From Actinomycetes bacterium (GTDB lineage Bacteria; Actinomycetota; Acidimicrobiia; Acidimicrobiales; Acidimicrobiaceae), in NCBI GenBank assembly GCA_021803345.1, contig JAJZLS010000085.1:1-40495 (forward strand): a stretch of 40,495 bases of DNA. Reading direction: 5' to 3'. The first letter of the stretch is position 1, and each line of letters opens with the position of its first letter. Positions 16,509-27,047 of this stretch are shown here, piece by piece. Below the pieces are notes generated by a model. The model was given only the letters and a program-made list of their open reading frames with translations, made no database searches and had not been told where the DNA came from. Made by a program: the position numbers and the translations under genes.

Positions 16509-17951
16509 ATGAATGATGCCTCTCGGTTGTGGATAACCTGTGCTGAATCTATAAAGGAACAGGTTCCAGACTCCACCTGGAAAGCTTGGTTTGAATCAAT
16601 CGAACCAGTTGAGTTACAGGGGAACACCCTGGTACTTAACGCTCCTAGTCAGTTGGTGAAAGAACGGGTTCAGAATCGATTTATGGATCTGATATTACAA
16701 TCTCTTAAATCGATAAGTGATGAGCCTTTTACTGTGTCGATCTCGGCAGTGCCACGGACCCAAGCTGAAATTTTCGTCGATATAATCCAGAGCGATCAAC
16801 AATTATCTGAAAATAAATCTTATGAGAATCCGGCGAGGTCTAAAAAGAAGGTGTCCTCGAACTCTTTGTTCGAAAGCGATTTCCGGGATATCAATTCAAA
16901 TAACAAAAAAAGATCCCACCAGCATGCAAATCTGGATCCCAGATATTCATTCGACTCATTTGTTATAGGGGCTTCAAATAGATTTGCTCATGCGGCAGCT
17001 CTATCTGTAGCTGAAACCCCTTCCAAGTCATACAATCCACTTTTCATTCATGGAGCAGCTGGCCTTGGAAAGACCCATCTTCTTCATGCCATCGGGCATT
17101 ACGTTAGAGAGAACTACCCCGATCGTCATATCAGGTATGTATCCACCGAGACGTTTCTTAATGAATTTGTGGATGCAATCAGGACCAACTCAACCCAGTC
17201 ATTTAAAAAGCGCTACCGGGAATGTGACGTACTTTTAGTCGATGATGTCCAATTTATTGAAAACCGTGAATCTTTACAAGAAGAGTTTTTCCACACATTC
17301 AACTCCTTGTATGGGGCATCAAAACAAATTGTCCTTACCTCAGACCGTCCTCCAAAAGCCATTGCCACTTTGGAAGACCGACTTAGGAGCCGGTTTCTTT
17401 CTGGACTTATAACTGATGTTCAACCACCTGAGATTGAGACTCGTCTTGCAATATTGAAGAAAAAAGCTGACGAAAATAGTTATAGCGTTCCACCTGAGGT
17501 ACTCGAATTCATCGCCGAAAGTGTTAAGGACAATATTAGGGAACTTGAAGGAGCCCTAACCAGAATCTGTGCCTTTTCCCGATTATATGGAACCAAACTA
17601 AATATTTCTATGGCTAAAGAAGTATTAGCCGACATAATCTCATCGCAACAGGAATATGAGATAAATGCCGCAACAATACTTACCACAACTGCTTCGGCAT
17701 TCGGGGTAAGTATGGAAGAACTGAAAGGGACGTCCAGGAAAAGGCCCATTGTTGTCGCTAGACAAGTAGCTATGTATGTAACTAGAGAACTTACTGACCT
17801 AAGTTACCCGGCTATTGGCAAAGCATTTGGAGATAAAGATCATACCACGGTGATGCACTCAGTAGAGAAAATTGAATCCTTAATGAGTAGTGACAGGGAG
17901 ATATATAACCAAGTAAGTGAAATCCTTACCAAAATTCGAGGCGGGTACTGA
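16509..17951 (+). CDS. dnaA: Chromosomal replication initiator DnaA
   Basis: A 480-residue AAA+ initiator that binds DnaA boxes and melts the origin. It has domain I (residues 1-85), a short poorly conserved domain II to about 140, domain III with Walker A GAAGLGKT (182-189), Walker B VLLVDDVQF and sensor regions, and domain IV with the DNA-binding signature GDKDHTTVMHSV (Asp444-His445-Thr-Thr). I prefer ATG 16509 because the GGAG ribosome site ends eight bases upstream. An in-frame TTG at 16503 would be only two bases from it. A consensus DnaA box lies within codons 7-10, compatible with autorepression. Followed by the dnaA-dnaN origin gap. Confidence 0.98.
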   Translation: MNDASRLWITCAESIKEQVPDSTWKAWFESIEPVELQGNTLVLNAPSQLVKERVQNRFMDLILQSLKSISDEPFTVSISAVPRTQAEIFVDIIQSDQQLSENKSYENPARSKKKVSSNSLFESDFRDINSNNKKRSHQHANLDPRYSFDSFVIGASNRFAHAAALSVAETPSKSYNPLFIHGAAGLGKTHLLHAIGHYVRENYPDRHIRYVSTETFLNEFVDAIRTNSTQSFKKRYRECDVLLVDDVQFIENRESLQEEFFHTFNSLYGASKQIVLTSDRPPKAIATLEDRLRSRFLSGLITDVQPPEIETRLAILKKKADENSYSVPPEVLEFIAESVKDNIRELEGALTRICAFSRLYGTKLNISMAKEVLADIISSQQEYEINAATILTTTASAFGVSMEELKGTSRKRPIVVARQVAMYVTRELTDLSYPAIGKAFGDKDHTTVMHSVEKIESLMSSDREIYNQVSEILTKIRGGY

Positions 17952-18193
17952 TCTCTGTGGATAAAGGTGTTGAAGATATTGTGAAATTGTTGTGCAGAAG
18001 GTGTTGAAAAACCTAAACTTACGTTCCTTATTCCACAACCACTTATTTGTCCAATGTGTGGATTGTGGAAAAGAGAAATTTTATCCATATGTAATAAAGG
18101 GGTATCTAGTAGGAATTTTGGCAACTTTTCCACAATCCACAACCCCTATTACAATTATTAGCTTTTTAATTAATAAATAAGAAAGGTTGGGCT
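17952..18193. other. Probable oriC (dnaA-dnaN intergenic region)
   Basis: A 242-nt gap dense in DnaA-box-like 9-mers: TGTGGATAA (17956-17964, consensus), TATTCCACA (18029-18037), TGTGGATTG (18057-18065), TGTGGAAAA (18064-18072), TTATCCATA (18081-18089), TTTTCCACA (18126-18134) and CAATCCACA (18133-18141). An AT-rich run (about 18149-18181, ending TTAATTAATAAATAA) directly before dnaN is a candidate unwinding element. The dnaA-dnaN location is the usual actinobacterial oriC. Gene direction also diverges near this point. Confidence 0.82.
18057..18141. repeat. 17-nt perfect inverted repeat of paired DnaA boxes in oriC
   Basis: TGTGGATTGTGGAAAAG at 18057-18073 is the exact reverse complement of CTTTTCCACAATCCACA at 18125-18141. 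Each arm holds two overlapping DnaA-like boxes, so the arms face each other across 51 nt that include TTATCCATA. Confidence 0.85.
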
Positions 18194-19297
18194 GTGAAAT
18201 TTCGTTGCGAAAAGAACACTCTTTTTGAGGCACTCAACACAGCTGGGAGGGCGACTGCTCGTGGGGGTATTACACCTGGAATTAAGCTCTCACTGGATGG
18301 ATCAGATCTTTTGATATCCGGGAAAGATCCGGATCTTTTAATCGAAGTAGCTTTGGGGGTAATGGGAGGCGAAGATGGGGTAGTACTCCTTCCATCCTCA
18401 CTAACTGCAAATTTAGTGAAATCCCTCCCTGATGGAATAGTAGATTTTTCGTCAGATGATGCTTCAGCAGAGATTTCTGGAGGGAGATCAAATTTTGTCA
18501 TTCAAACCCTCCAGGACATAGAGCCGCCTTTTCTAAAAAGTCCGTCTGGAGACATGGTAACCGTCAACGAATCTGATTTCAAAGAAGGACTAAATCAGGT
18601 AATTAGGGCAGCGGCCAAAGATGATGCCAGAGACGTCATGTACACAGGAGTACTTTTCGCCGCTATAGAAGGCGGATTGCGGCTAGTGGCAACCGACGGT
18701 ATTCGCTTGGCAATAAGAGACATTAAGGGGATGAATGTGCTTGGGGCGGAAAGCGAGGTAATCGTTCCAGCCAAAGCTCTTTCCGAATTAGAGCGGATTC
18801 TAAACCTGCAACAAAATCAATCAGAGCATCTGTCTGTGCAAATCGGAGTTAAAGACGCGATGTTTAAAATTGGAGAAATATCTCTTTATACCAGGCTGAT
18901 AGAGGAAAAATATCGAGACTATCGTCAAATCCTCCAGTCTTCGTACCCCCGGCGCCTGGTAGTGGAGAAAAATGCATTTATTGATGCTATAAAAAGACTC
19001 AGAATTATGGCCAAGGAAAATAGGGATACAACGCATCTTCGTTTGGACGTCGAAGAAGAAACCGTAAAACTAAGTGTAAAATCACCACAGGTTGGCCAAG
19101 CGACCGAGGACATAGATGGAGTGTTTGTTGGTGATCCGCTTACAATCGCGTTTGATCCTGACTTATTACTAGATGGATCAGAAGGTGTGGTTTCTGATAG
19201 AGTGGCTCTTGAGTTTACAGAAGTCAATAAAGCGGCTTGCATCTCAAACGTTGACGACAACAGTTACACATATCTGTTAATGCCGATCCGGTTCTAA
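18194..19297 (+). CDS. dnaN: DNA polymerase III beta sliding clamp
   Basis: A 367-residue processivity clamp that encircles DNA as a dimer. The three-domain repeat is recognisable: N-terminal KFRCEKNTLFEALNTAGRAT, middle-domain VLFAAIEGGLRLVATDGIRLA, and the C-terminal end YTYLLMPIRF, the conserved last motif near the partner-binding pocket. The length is normal. The start is GTG, seven bases after GAAAGG. It is followed after 19 nt by recF, the usual arrangement. Confidence 0.97.
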   Translation: MKFRCEKNTLFEALNTAGRATARGGITPGIKLSLDGSDLLISGKDPDLLIEVALGVMGGEDGVVLLPSSLTANLVKSLPDGIVDFSSDDASAEISGGRSNFVIQTLQDIEPPFLKSPSGDMVTVNESDFKEGLNQVIRAAAKDDARDVMYTGVLFAAIEGGLRLVATDGIRLAIRDIKGMNVLGAESEVIVPAKALSELERILNLQQNQSEHLSVQIGVKDAMFKIGEISLYTRLIEEKYRDYRQILQSSYPRRLVVEKNAFIDAIKRLRIMAKENRDTTHLRLDVEEETVKLSVKSPQVGQATEDIDGVFVGDPLTIAFDPDLLLDGSEGVVSDRVALEFTEVNKAACISNVDDNSYTYLLMPIRF

Positions 19298-19316
19298 AAT
19301 ATTTTAGGGCTTACAT

Positions 19317-20402
19317 ATGATTTTGGTGAATTTTGAGATTCATGATTTTAGAAACTATGAGTTTGCCAAAATTGAATCAATACCACCCGGAATCGTCGCG
19401 ATTGTCGGAAATAATGGACAGGGTAAAACATCAATTATTGAAGCAATCGGTTATCTCTCTAATAAAAGTTCATTTCGGGGAGCTTCTAAAGAAGTAATCA
19501 TTCGTTATGGTCAGGATCAGAGCGTGATAAGAGGGGGATTAGTCAGTTCTCAAGGGCGTGACCTTCTTATAGAAGCATCTATTTCTAAAATCCACCCAGA
19601 TAAGTTTTTTATAAACAAACAACAACAAACTAGAGTTTCTCAGGTATCAAAAACCGTTCCCACCACAGTATTTTCTTCCCATGATATAGAAATAGTCAGG
19701 GGAGCCCCCTCTCTGCGAAGAAATTTTCTTGATAGCGGAGTATCGATGATATATCCAAAAGGAGATTCCGTAATATCAGCGGTAGAAAAAATACTTAGGC
19801 AGAGAGCAACCTTACTTAAGCAAAGTGGAGGAAGGATAACGCCTGAGATATCATCCACTTTAGAGGTATGGGACCGGCAACTGTCTATATACGGGGAGCA
19901 ATTAGTTGATTATCGTCAGGAACTTTTGAATCGCATAACCCCATATATTTCAAAGGCATACCAAGAGATCTCTAAAAGTGGCGATCAAATATCACTTACA
20001 TACATAAAGAGCTGGAAAGGATATCTAATAGATGAACTTGGGAAAAGCAGGGCAGACGATCTGCGCCGACAAGTAAATTCTATCGGTCCGCACAGAGACG
20101 ATCTAGATATCAATCTAAATAGCCATCCAGTGAAGCACAACGGATCACAAGGAGAGCAGAGAACTGCGGCGTTTGCCCTAAAGGTAGCTCTTCACTCGTT
20201 ATATAGAGAGATTACCGGAGAAGACCCAATCCTTCTTTTAGATGATGTATTTTCTGAACTGGATGAGGACAGAAGTATGGCCCTGTTGGGGTCGATTTCT
20301 GCGAAACAAACTTTCATAACCACAACCGGGGTGATCCCGAATGCAGTCAAACCGTCATTAAGAATCAGCGTAAAACAGGGTTCGATTGTTGGTACCCTGT
20401 AA
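19317..20402 (+). CDS. recF: DNA replication and repair protein RecF
   Basis: A 361-residue SMC-like ATPase that, with RecO and RecR, loads RecA at gaps. Walker A GNNGQGKT is at residues 31-38, the ABC-type signature NGSQGEQRTAAFALKVA follows in the C-terminal half, and Walker B LLLDDVFSELD is intact. The start is ATG. It stands between dnaN and the DUF721 gene as in other actinobacteria. Confidence 0.96.
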   Translation: MILVNFEIHDFRNYEFAKIESIPPGIVAIVGNNGQGKTSIIEAIGYLSNKSSFRGASKEVIIRYGQDQSVIRGGLVSSQGRDLLIEASISKIHPDKFFINKQQQTRVSQVSKTVPTTVFSSHDIEIVRGAPSLRRNFLDSGVSMIYPKGDSVISAVEKILRQRATLLKQSGGRITPEISSTLEVWDRQLSIYGEQLVDYRQELLNRITPYISKAYQEISKSGDQISLTYIKSWKGYLIDELGKSRADDLRRQVNSIGPHRDDLDINLNSHPVKHNGSQGEQRTAAFALKVALHSLYREITGEDPILLLDDVFSELDEDRSMALLGSISAKQTFITTTGVIPNAVKPSLRISVKQGSIVGTL

Positions 20403-20441
20403 ATAGAAATTCTCTAGTTCGATGAGGATGTTTAGGGACAA

Positions 20442-20789
20442 ATGTATCTAATACGAGAACACCACGAGGAGGTTCCTAACTCAATCAAGGAAACCCTTGC
20501 TTCTCTGGCTAAAACAATGGGTTTGCCGGTATCCACCTCAACGTATTTTGTATATGACAGCTGGGAATCTATTGTTGGAGAGTACCTTTCAACTCAAACG
20601 AAACCAATTTCACTGACTAATCACACCCTTTTAATAGCCGCCTCAAATTCTACAGTGGCAAAAGAGATGCAACTCAGGGGGCCAGAGCTTGTAAATTCCA
20701 TAAATGAAATTCTAAATATGCAGGTAGTAGATAAGATAGAAGTTAAAACAGGCGCCAATTATGCCCGAAAATTTAGGTATTCCGGCTAG
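20442..20789 (+). CDS. DUF721 protein, DciA-like
   Basis: A 115-residue DUF721-family protein. The family motif is YDSWESIVGEYLSTQTKPISL followed by an LLIAASNSTVAKEMQ strand-helix, ending in a positively charged tail. DUF721 includes DciA, which helps load the replicative helicase DnaB in bacteria lacking DnaC. The place between recF and gyrB corresponds to Rv0004 in M. tuberculosis. Assignment to the family is good; helicase-loader function is inferred from the family. Confidence 0.88.
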   Translation: MYLIREHHEEVPNSIKETLASLAKTMGLPVSTSTYFVYDSWESIVGEYLSTQTKPISLTNHTLLIAASNSTVAKEMQLRGPELVNSINEILNMQVVDKIEVKTGANYARKFRYSG

Positions 20790-20858
20790 AATGAAGCAAG
20801 AGATTTCCCCCTTTAACGACCTTCTCACCAGTTGTTTTATGCCGAAAGGGCGATATAA

Positions 20859-22805
<1,947 letters not shown>

Positions 22806-22827
22806 TTCAGATATAAAAGGATAACAA

Positions 22828-25296
22828 TTGAGTCCTGATAATCGAAATGATGGCAACGGCTTATTCGTAGGCGAGATTGAACCAATCGAAATACAAGAAG
22901 AGATGGAGCGTTCATTTCTTGAATACTCCATGTCGGTCATTGTATCGAGAGCGCTTCCGGACGCTAGAGATGGACTGAAGCCGGTTCATAGACGAATACT
23001 TTATTCCATGTTCTCCGAAGGGATTAGACCGGACCGCCCACATGTGAAGTGTTCTAAAGTGGTCGGGGATGTAATGGGTAAGTTTCACCCCCATGGTGAT
23101 TCCGCCATTTACGATGCATTGGCCCGTATGGTTCAGGATTTCTCCCTTCGTCATCCACTTATAGATGGTCATGGTAATTTTGGATCTCCGGATCCAGAAA
23201 CGGGACCAGCCGCCTCGAGATATACAGAATGTAGGCTGGCTCCGTTAAGCCTTCAGCTAATGGCCGGAATCGATGAAGGTACGGTGGATTTTGTCGGCAA
23301 CTACGACGGATCAGAGCAAGAGCCAACCGTACTGCCTTCCAGATTTCCAAACCTGTTAGTGAATGGTTCTCAGGGTATAGCGGTCGGTATGGCTACAAAT
23401 ATACCTCCTCACAACCTCGCTGAAGTAATAGATGCAACTGTCTATCTGATTGACAACCCTGAAGCGACTCCTGAAGATTTGATGAGATTTGTCCAAGGTC
23501 CGGATTTCCCAACCGGCGGCCTTATCTTTGGTAGACAGGGAATTCACGACGCCTATCGGACCGGCAAAGGGTCAATAAAAATGCGAGCCGTGGCCGAGAT
23601 CGAAACCACAAAAACAGGTGGAAACAGGATTGTCGTTACTGAAATTCCCTATCAAACTTCAGTGGAACAGATTGAGCGGAAGATAGCAGAGTTGGTCAAC
23701 GGGAAGCTGCTTGATGGGATTAGAGAGACCCAGAACGATTCTGCCGGCAGAGTAAATAAGCTTGTAATTGACTTAAAGCGTGATGCCAATCCGAATGTGG
23801 TGTTGAATAACCTGTTCAAGTTCACGCCGATGCAATCCAGCTTTTCAGTAAACATGCTTGCACTTGTAGATGGTGTGCCAAGAACACTAAATCTACCGCA
23901 GGCTTTATCTGCCTATGTTGCTCACCAGATCGAGGTAGTTACCCGCAGGACTCAATCACGGTTGCGCAAAGCACAGGAAAGACTTCACATTGTTGAGGGA
24001 TTAGTACGGTGCATCGATCAGCTGGACGCAGTTATTGCGCTTATTCGGGGGTCAGATGACAGGGCAGCCGCCCGAGCTGGTCTTATGGGAGAGCCGTTTT
24101 TATTCACAGAGATCCAGGCTAATCATATATTAGATATGACTCTTGGACGCTTGACCCGGCTGGGAAGATCTGAGCTGGAGAGTGAAATGGCTACCCTGCT
24201 GGAAGCAATAGCTGAATTGGAGGCTATTCTTTCTGATCCAGTACGACTTCGTGAAGTAATTAAAACCGAATTAGATGATGTAAAAAAATCATTTGCTGAG
24301 CCACGGCGAACCAGGATCACCACAGATATTGGCGAGATTGGACTTGAGGATCTCATTGAAGATGAGCCCATGGTAGTTATGATGACTAAATCCGGATACA
24401 TAAAATCCATGTCATCCGACGCTTTTAGAACTCAAGGCCGGGGAGGAAGAGGAGTCAAAGGAGCTAAGGTCAAAGAGGAGGATCTTGTTACTCACGTAAT
24501 AAATACAATGACTCACTCCTATTTGTTGTTTTTCTCAAATAAAGGCAAGGTATATCGTTTAAAGGTTCACGAGATTCCTGTCAAGGAAAGAGCGGCCAGA
24601 GGGACAGCAATTGTAAATTTGCTTCCGCTTGATGCGGATGAAACGATTGCAACGGTGCTGGATACCCGCAGTTATAACCCCGATACATATTTGGTATTTG
24701 TCACCAAAGCCGGACTTGTGAAAAAAACTTTGCTCTCAGAATACGACAAATCCCGACGAGATGGATTTATTGCTCTTTCTCTTCGTGATAACGACGAGTT
24801 GGTGAGAGTTATTATGGCCCCTAAGACCGTCGACCTGCTGATGTTCTCTAAATTCGGTTCAGCAATAAGGTTTTCACTCGAAGAAGTTAGGGCAGTTGGC
24901 CGAGATGCTTCTGGTGTCCGGGGTATGAAACTGAGATATATGGACGAAGTAGTCGATTGCATTGTTGTCCAGGACGATCTCCAGGTACTCCTTGTAACAG
25001 AATCTGGTTACGGCAAGCGGACAAAGGTAAATCTCTTCAGTCGGCAGGCGAGGGGCGGTCAAGGTGTAAGAGCGATCAGACTCACTCAGGCAAAAGGACA
25101 ACTAATTTCTGCCTTCACCGTTTCTGAGGACGACGAAGTCCTCCTTGTGTCTTCGTCTGGTGTTACTATTAGAACAAGTGTTCGTGAAATAGCTGTTCAA
25201 GGAAGGGATGCTACCGGGGTCCACATCATCAATCTTGCCCAAGGGGAAACGGTTGCTTCGGTTGCACCTGTAATGGCTGGACTTGATGCGGACTAG
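22828..25296 (+). CDS. gyrA: DNA gyrase subunit A
   Basis: An 822-residue breakage-reunion subunit. The catalytic tyrosine is Tyr132 in AASRYTECRL. The quinolone-resistance region GDSAIYDAL carries Ser92 and Asp96, the ancestral sensitive-type residues at the E. coli 83 and 87 positions. The C-terminal DNA-wrapping domain has a GyrA box QGRGGRG (536-542) and several repeated blades. The start is TTG with an AAAGGA site eight bases upstream. It is expressed with gyrB. Confidence 0.98.
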   Translation: MSPDNRNDGNGLFVGEIEPIEIQEEMERSFLEYSMSVIVSRALPDARDGLKPVHRRILYSMFSEGIRPDRPHVKCSKVVGDVMGKFHPHGDSAIYDALARMVQDFSLRHPLIDGHGNFGSPDPETGPAASRYTECRLAPLSLQLMAGIDEGTVDFVGNYDGSEQEPTVLPSRFPNLLVNGSQGIAVGMATNIPPHNLAEVIDATVYLIDNPEATPEDLMRFVQGPDFPTGGLIFGRQGIHDAYRTGKGSIKMRAVAEIETTKTGGNRIVVTEIPYQTSVEQIERKIAELVNGKLLDGIRETQNDSAGRVNKLVIDLKRDANPNVVLNNLFKFTPMQSSFSVNMLALVDGVPRTLNLPQALSAYVAHQIEVVTRRTQSRLRKAQERLHIVEGLVRCIDQLDAVIALIRGSDDRAAARAGLMGEPFLFTEIQANHILDMTLGRLTRLGRSELESEMATLLEAIAELEAILSDPVRLREVIKTELDDVKKSFAEPRRTRITTDIGEIGLEDLIEDEPMVVMMTKSGYIKSMSSDAFRTQGRGGRGVKGAKVKEEDLVTHVINTMTHSYLLFFSNKGKVYRLKVHEIPVKERAARGTAIVNLLPLDADETIATVLDTRSYNPDTYLVFVTKAGLVKKTLLSEYDKSRRDGFIALSLRDNDELVRVIMAPKTVDLLMFSKFGSAIRFSLEEVRAVGRDASGVRGMKLRYMDEVVDCIVVQDDLQVLLVTESGYGKRTKVNLFSRQARGGQGVRAIRLTQAKGQLISAFTVSEDDEVLLVSSSGVTIRTSVREIAVQGRDATGVHIINLAQGETVASVAPVMAGLDAD

Positions 25297-25419
25297 CTGC
25301 AGTATAAGCCTCTGTAGCATTTACTATGGTTTGGTTCATTCCAATCTCTTTGCTACTAAAAACCGCCAAGAGGGTCAGAATCTCCAGCCAAAGATGAGAA
25401 AGGTTTAACTGTAAGGCAA

Positions 25420-25899
25420 ATGGCAATTTCTTCAGCAAGAAAACCAGCCAGTGAAAGCCGAGCTGTGTCGAGAAAAAGTTCAGCCACAAGCGCCAAGGTA
25501 AGAAAGAAAGCTTTAGGACGCACAGTTAGTGGCCGTTCCGTGCGGGGTGTGCAAAGGCGTAAAGTTCTTGCTATATCAGCTTTCTCGGTAGCAAAAGTCT
25601 GTTTTCTGTTTTTTATTACGCTGCTAGTAGTATTTATAATTGCTGGAGCAGTGTTATGGAATTTTGCAGGTGCTTCCGGTCTGATTCTAAAACTGAATCA
25701 TTTCGTGGATCAGCTGATTGGATCGGCAACCTATCATGTGTCAGGTACCACAATTTTGATAGTATTTGCCGGCCTAGGAATCGTTTTATCCATTATTGCA
25801 ACAATCATTGTCTTCGTAGCTACGATGTTATTCAATCTCGCGGCCGAATACATTGGTGGTATCTCAGTTCTAATCGGATTAGATGACACGAATATATGA
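25420..25899 (+). CDS. DUF3566 membrane protein
   Basis: A 159-residue protein with a basic Ser/Ala/Lys/Arg-rich N-terminus (1-50) and two membrane segments at about residues 63-85 and 110-138, separated by a short extracellular loop. It ends with a Leu/Ile-rich tail. Place after gyrA and topology match the actinobacterial DUF3566 family (Rv0007). These proteins are proposed to help organise cell-pole or division machinery; that role is not established. Ribosome site weak. Confidence 0.85.
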   Translation: MAISSARKPASESRAVSRKSSATSAKVRKKALGRTVSGRSVRGVQRRKVLAISAFSVAKVCFLFFITLLVVFIIAGAVLWNFAGASGLILKLNHFVDQLIGSATYHVSGTTILIVFAGLGIVLSIIATIIVFVATMLFNLAAEYIGGISVLIGLDDTNI

Positions 25900-25930
25900 G
25901 ATTTGCCTCTAGTCTATCTAGGGCGTAAAT

Positions 25931-26007
25931 GGGGCTATAGCTCAGCCGGTTAGAGCGCAGCACTGATAATGCTGAGGTCGCTGGTTCGATTCCAGCTAGC
26001 CCCACCA
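25931..26007 (+). tRNA. tRNA-Ile (GAT)
   Basis: A complete cloverleaf. Acceptor GGGGCTA pairs with TAGCCCC, the D-arm contains GCTCAGCCGGTTAGAGC, the anticodon loop CTGATAA reads GAT, and the T-arm is CTGGTTCGATTCCAG. The 3' CCA is encoded. It is followed by tRNA-Ala as in mycobacteria (ileT-alaT), with no rRNA operon. Confidence 0.98.
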
Positions 26008-26017
26008 TCATTTACCA

Positions 26018-26093
26018 GGGGATGTAGCTCAGCTGGTAGAGCACCTGCCTTGCACGCAGGGGGTCAGGGGTTCGAGTCCCCTCATCTCCACCA
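26018..26093 (+). tRNA. tRNA-Ala (TGC)
   Basis: A complete cloverleaf. Acceptor GGGGATG pairs with CATCTCC, the D-arm contains GCTCAGCTGGTAGAGC, the anticodon loop reads TGC within CCTTGCACG, and the T-arm is AGGGGTTCGAGTCCCCT. CCA is encoded. It lies ten bases after tRNA-Ile. Confidence 0.98.
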
Positions 26094-26205
26094 GATGCAT
26101 GACGTCCAAACCCTGGACAAAAGCACTGCCAATATAATGGCTCTCCTAACTTTATCGTTCGCGTATCGATAAGCTTCGGGAAGTTCTGATGCCCTCGACG
26201 CACTG

Positions 26206-26616
26206 TCATGGCGTAATCGAAGCATCATCTAACTCGATCCGGAGGATCTTCGCTACCCGGCTCAGGTCAGCATCGGAAGTCAGCAACGATGCACCGTAGC
26301 GGTGCGCTACTGAGGCGATCATACAGTCGACCATGCCGCGAGGAGTAATGCCAACGCGGCGACATTGACGATAAATCCTCGCGGCGGCTTCGAAGTCGAT
26401 GACGGCGTCGAACCGCAGCAGAGGGAACCGCAGCAACAGGCGCCGCAAATCGGACTCACGTTCGTCGGTTCGAGCCCCGGCCACAATCTCCATGATCACG
26501 GGTTCCGTCACGGTCAATGGTCCGTTCTCGCTTATTAGTTCCATGAGGCGCTGGTCGACCCGGCTGCCAGTGGCGCGGTCATACTCCACCCATGCCGAGG
26601 TGTCCGCCAAGATCAC
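26206..26616 (-). CDS. VapC-type PIN-domain ribonuclease toxin
   Basis: A 136-residue PIN domain with the expected acidic metal-binding residues: Asp5 in LADTSAW, Glu43 in VIMEIVAG, Asp97 in GMVDCMIA, and Asp115 with Asp117 in TSDADL. VapC toxins cleave tRNA or rRNA when the antitoxin is lost. Its start overlaps the stop of the antitoxin gene by four bases. The coding DNA looks clearly GC-richer than the surrounding genes, which suggests recent acquisition; the module sits 113 nt from a tRNA gene. All catalytic positions are kept, so it is probably functional. Confidence 0.93.
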   Translation of the reverse strand: MILADTSAWVEYDRATGSRVDQRLMELISENGPLTVTEPVIMEIVAGARTDERESDLRRLLLRFPLLRFDAVIDFEAAARIYRQCRRVGITPRGMVDCMIASVAHRYGASLLTSDADLSRVAKILRIELDDASITP

Positions 26617-26822
26617 CTCGGGGATGGACCGGTGTCGACGGGGATTTTGCCGATCGCACGCGCCCCTCGCATCGCAAGAGCCTCCTCACGTGTCATGGGC
26701 TGCCCAGCCAGATTGCGCAAGGCTAAATCGACCGCCTCGGTCTTGGTGTGAATCCCGTAACGATCCATGATGGTTTTGATGTAGCCATCCTCAATCTCGA
26801 TGTTAGTTCGGGTCTTACTCAT
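26613..26822 (-). CDS. VapB-type antitoxin
   Basis: A 69-residue antitoxin: an N-terminal ribbon-helix-helix-like half (TRTNIEIEDGYIKTIM, then HTKTEAVDLALRNLAG) and a flexible C-terminal half (MRGARAIGKIPV) that should wrap the toxin. I chose ATG 26822, giving MSKTRT at the start as in relatives; an upstream in-frame ATG at 26837 would add five residues. Just upstream are two direct copies of TACAC (CATACAC and TATACAC) about ten bases apart, a plausible autoregulatory operator. Tightly coupled to the toxin gene. Confidence 0.9.
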   Translation of the reverse strand: MSKTRTNIEIEDGYIKTIMDRYGIHTKTEAVDLALRNLAGQPMTREEALAMRGARAIGKIPVDTGPSPR

Positions 26823-27047
26823 ACACCAAGTATACACGCTACGAGCACCATTTTAGGTCCAACCAGGTCATCATCAAGGAATGAGCTGACTGAAAGGGGT
26901 TGTAAGGTCCTCGCATCAGCTCCGCTCCTCTTCAGAATTACAAAATCAGACACATGTATTGCCGGTTTTACAAAATCCTGTCATCCTCCGCCAATGTTGA
27001 GGTATGTAACAATATCAACTTGGAAATGAACTTGAGTCGACCTGAAT

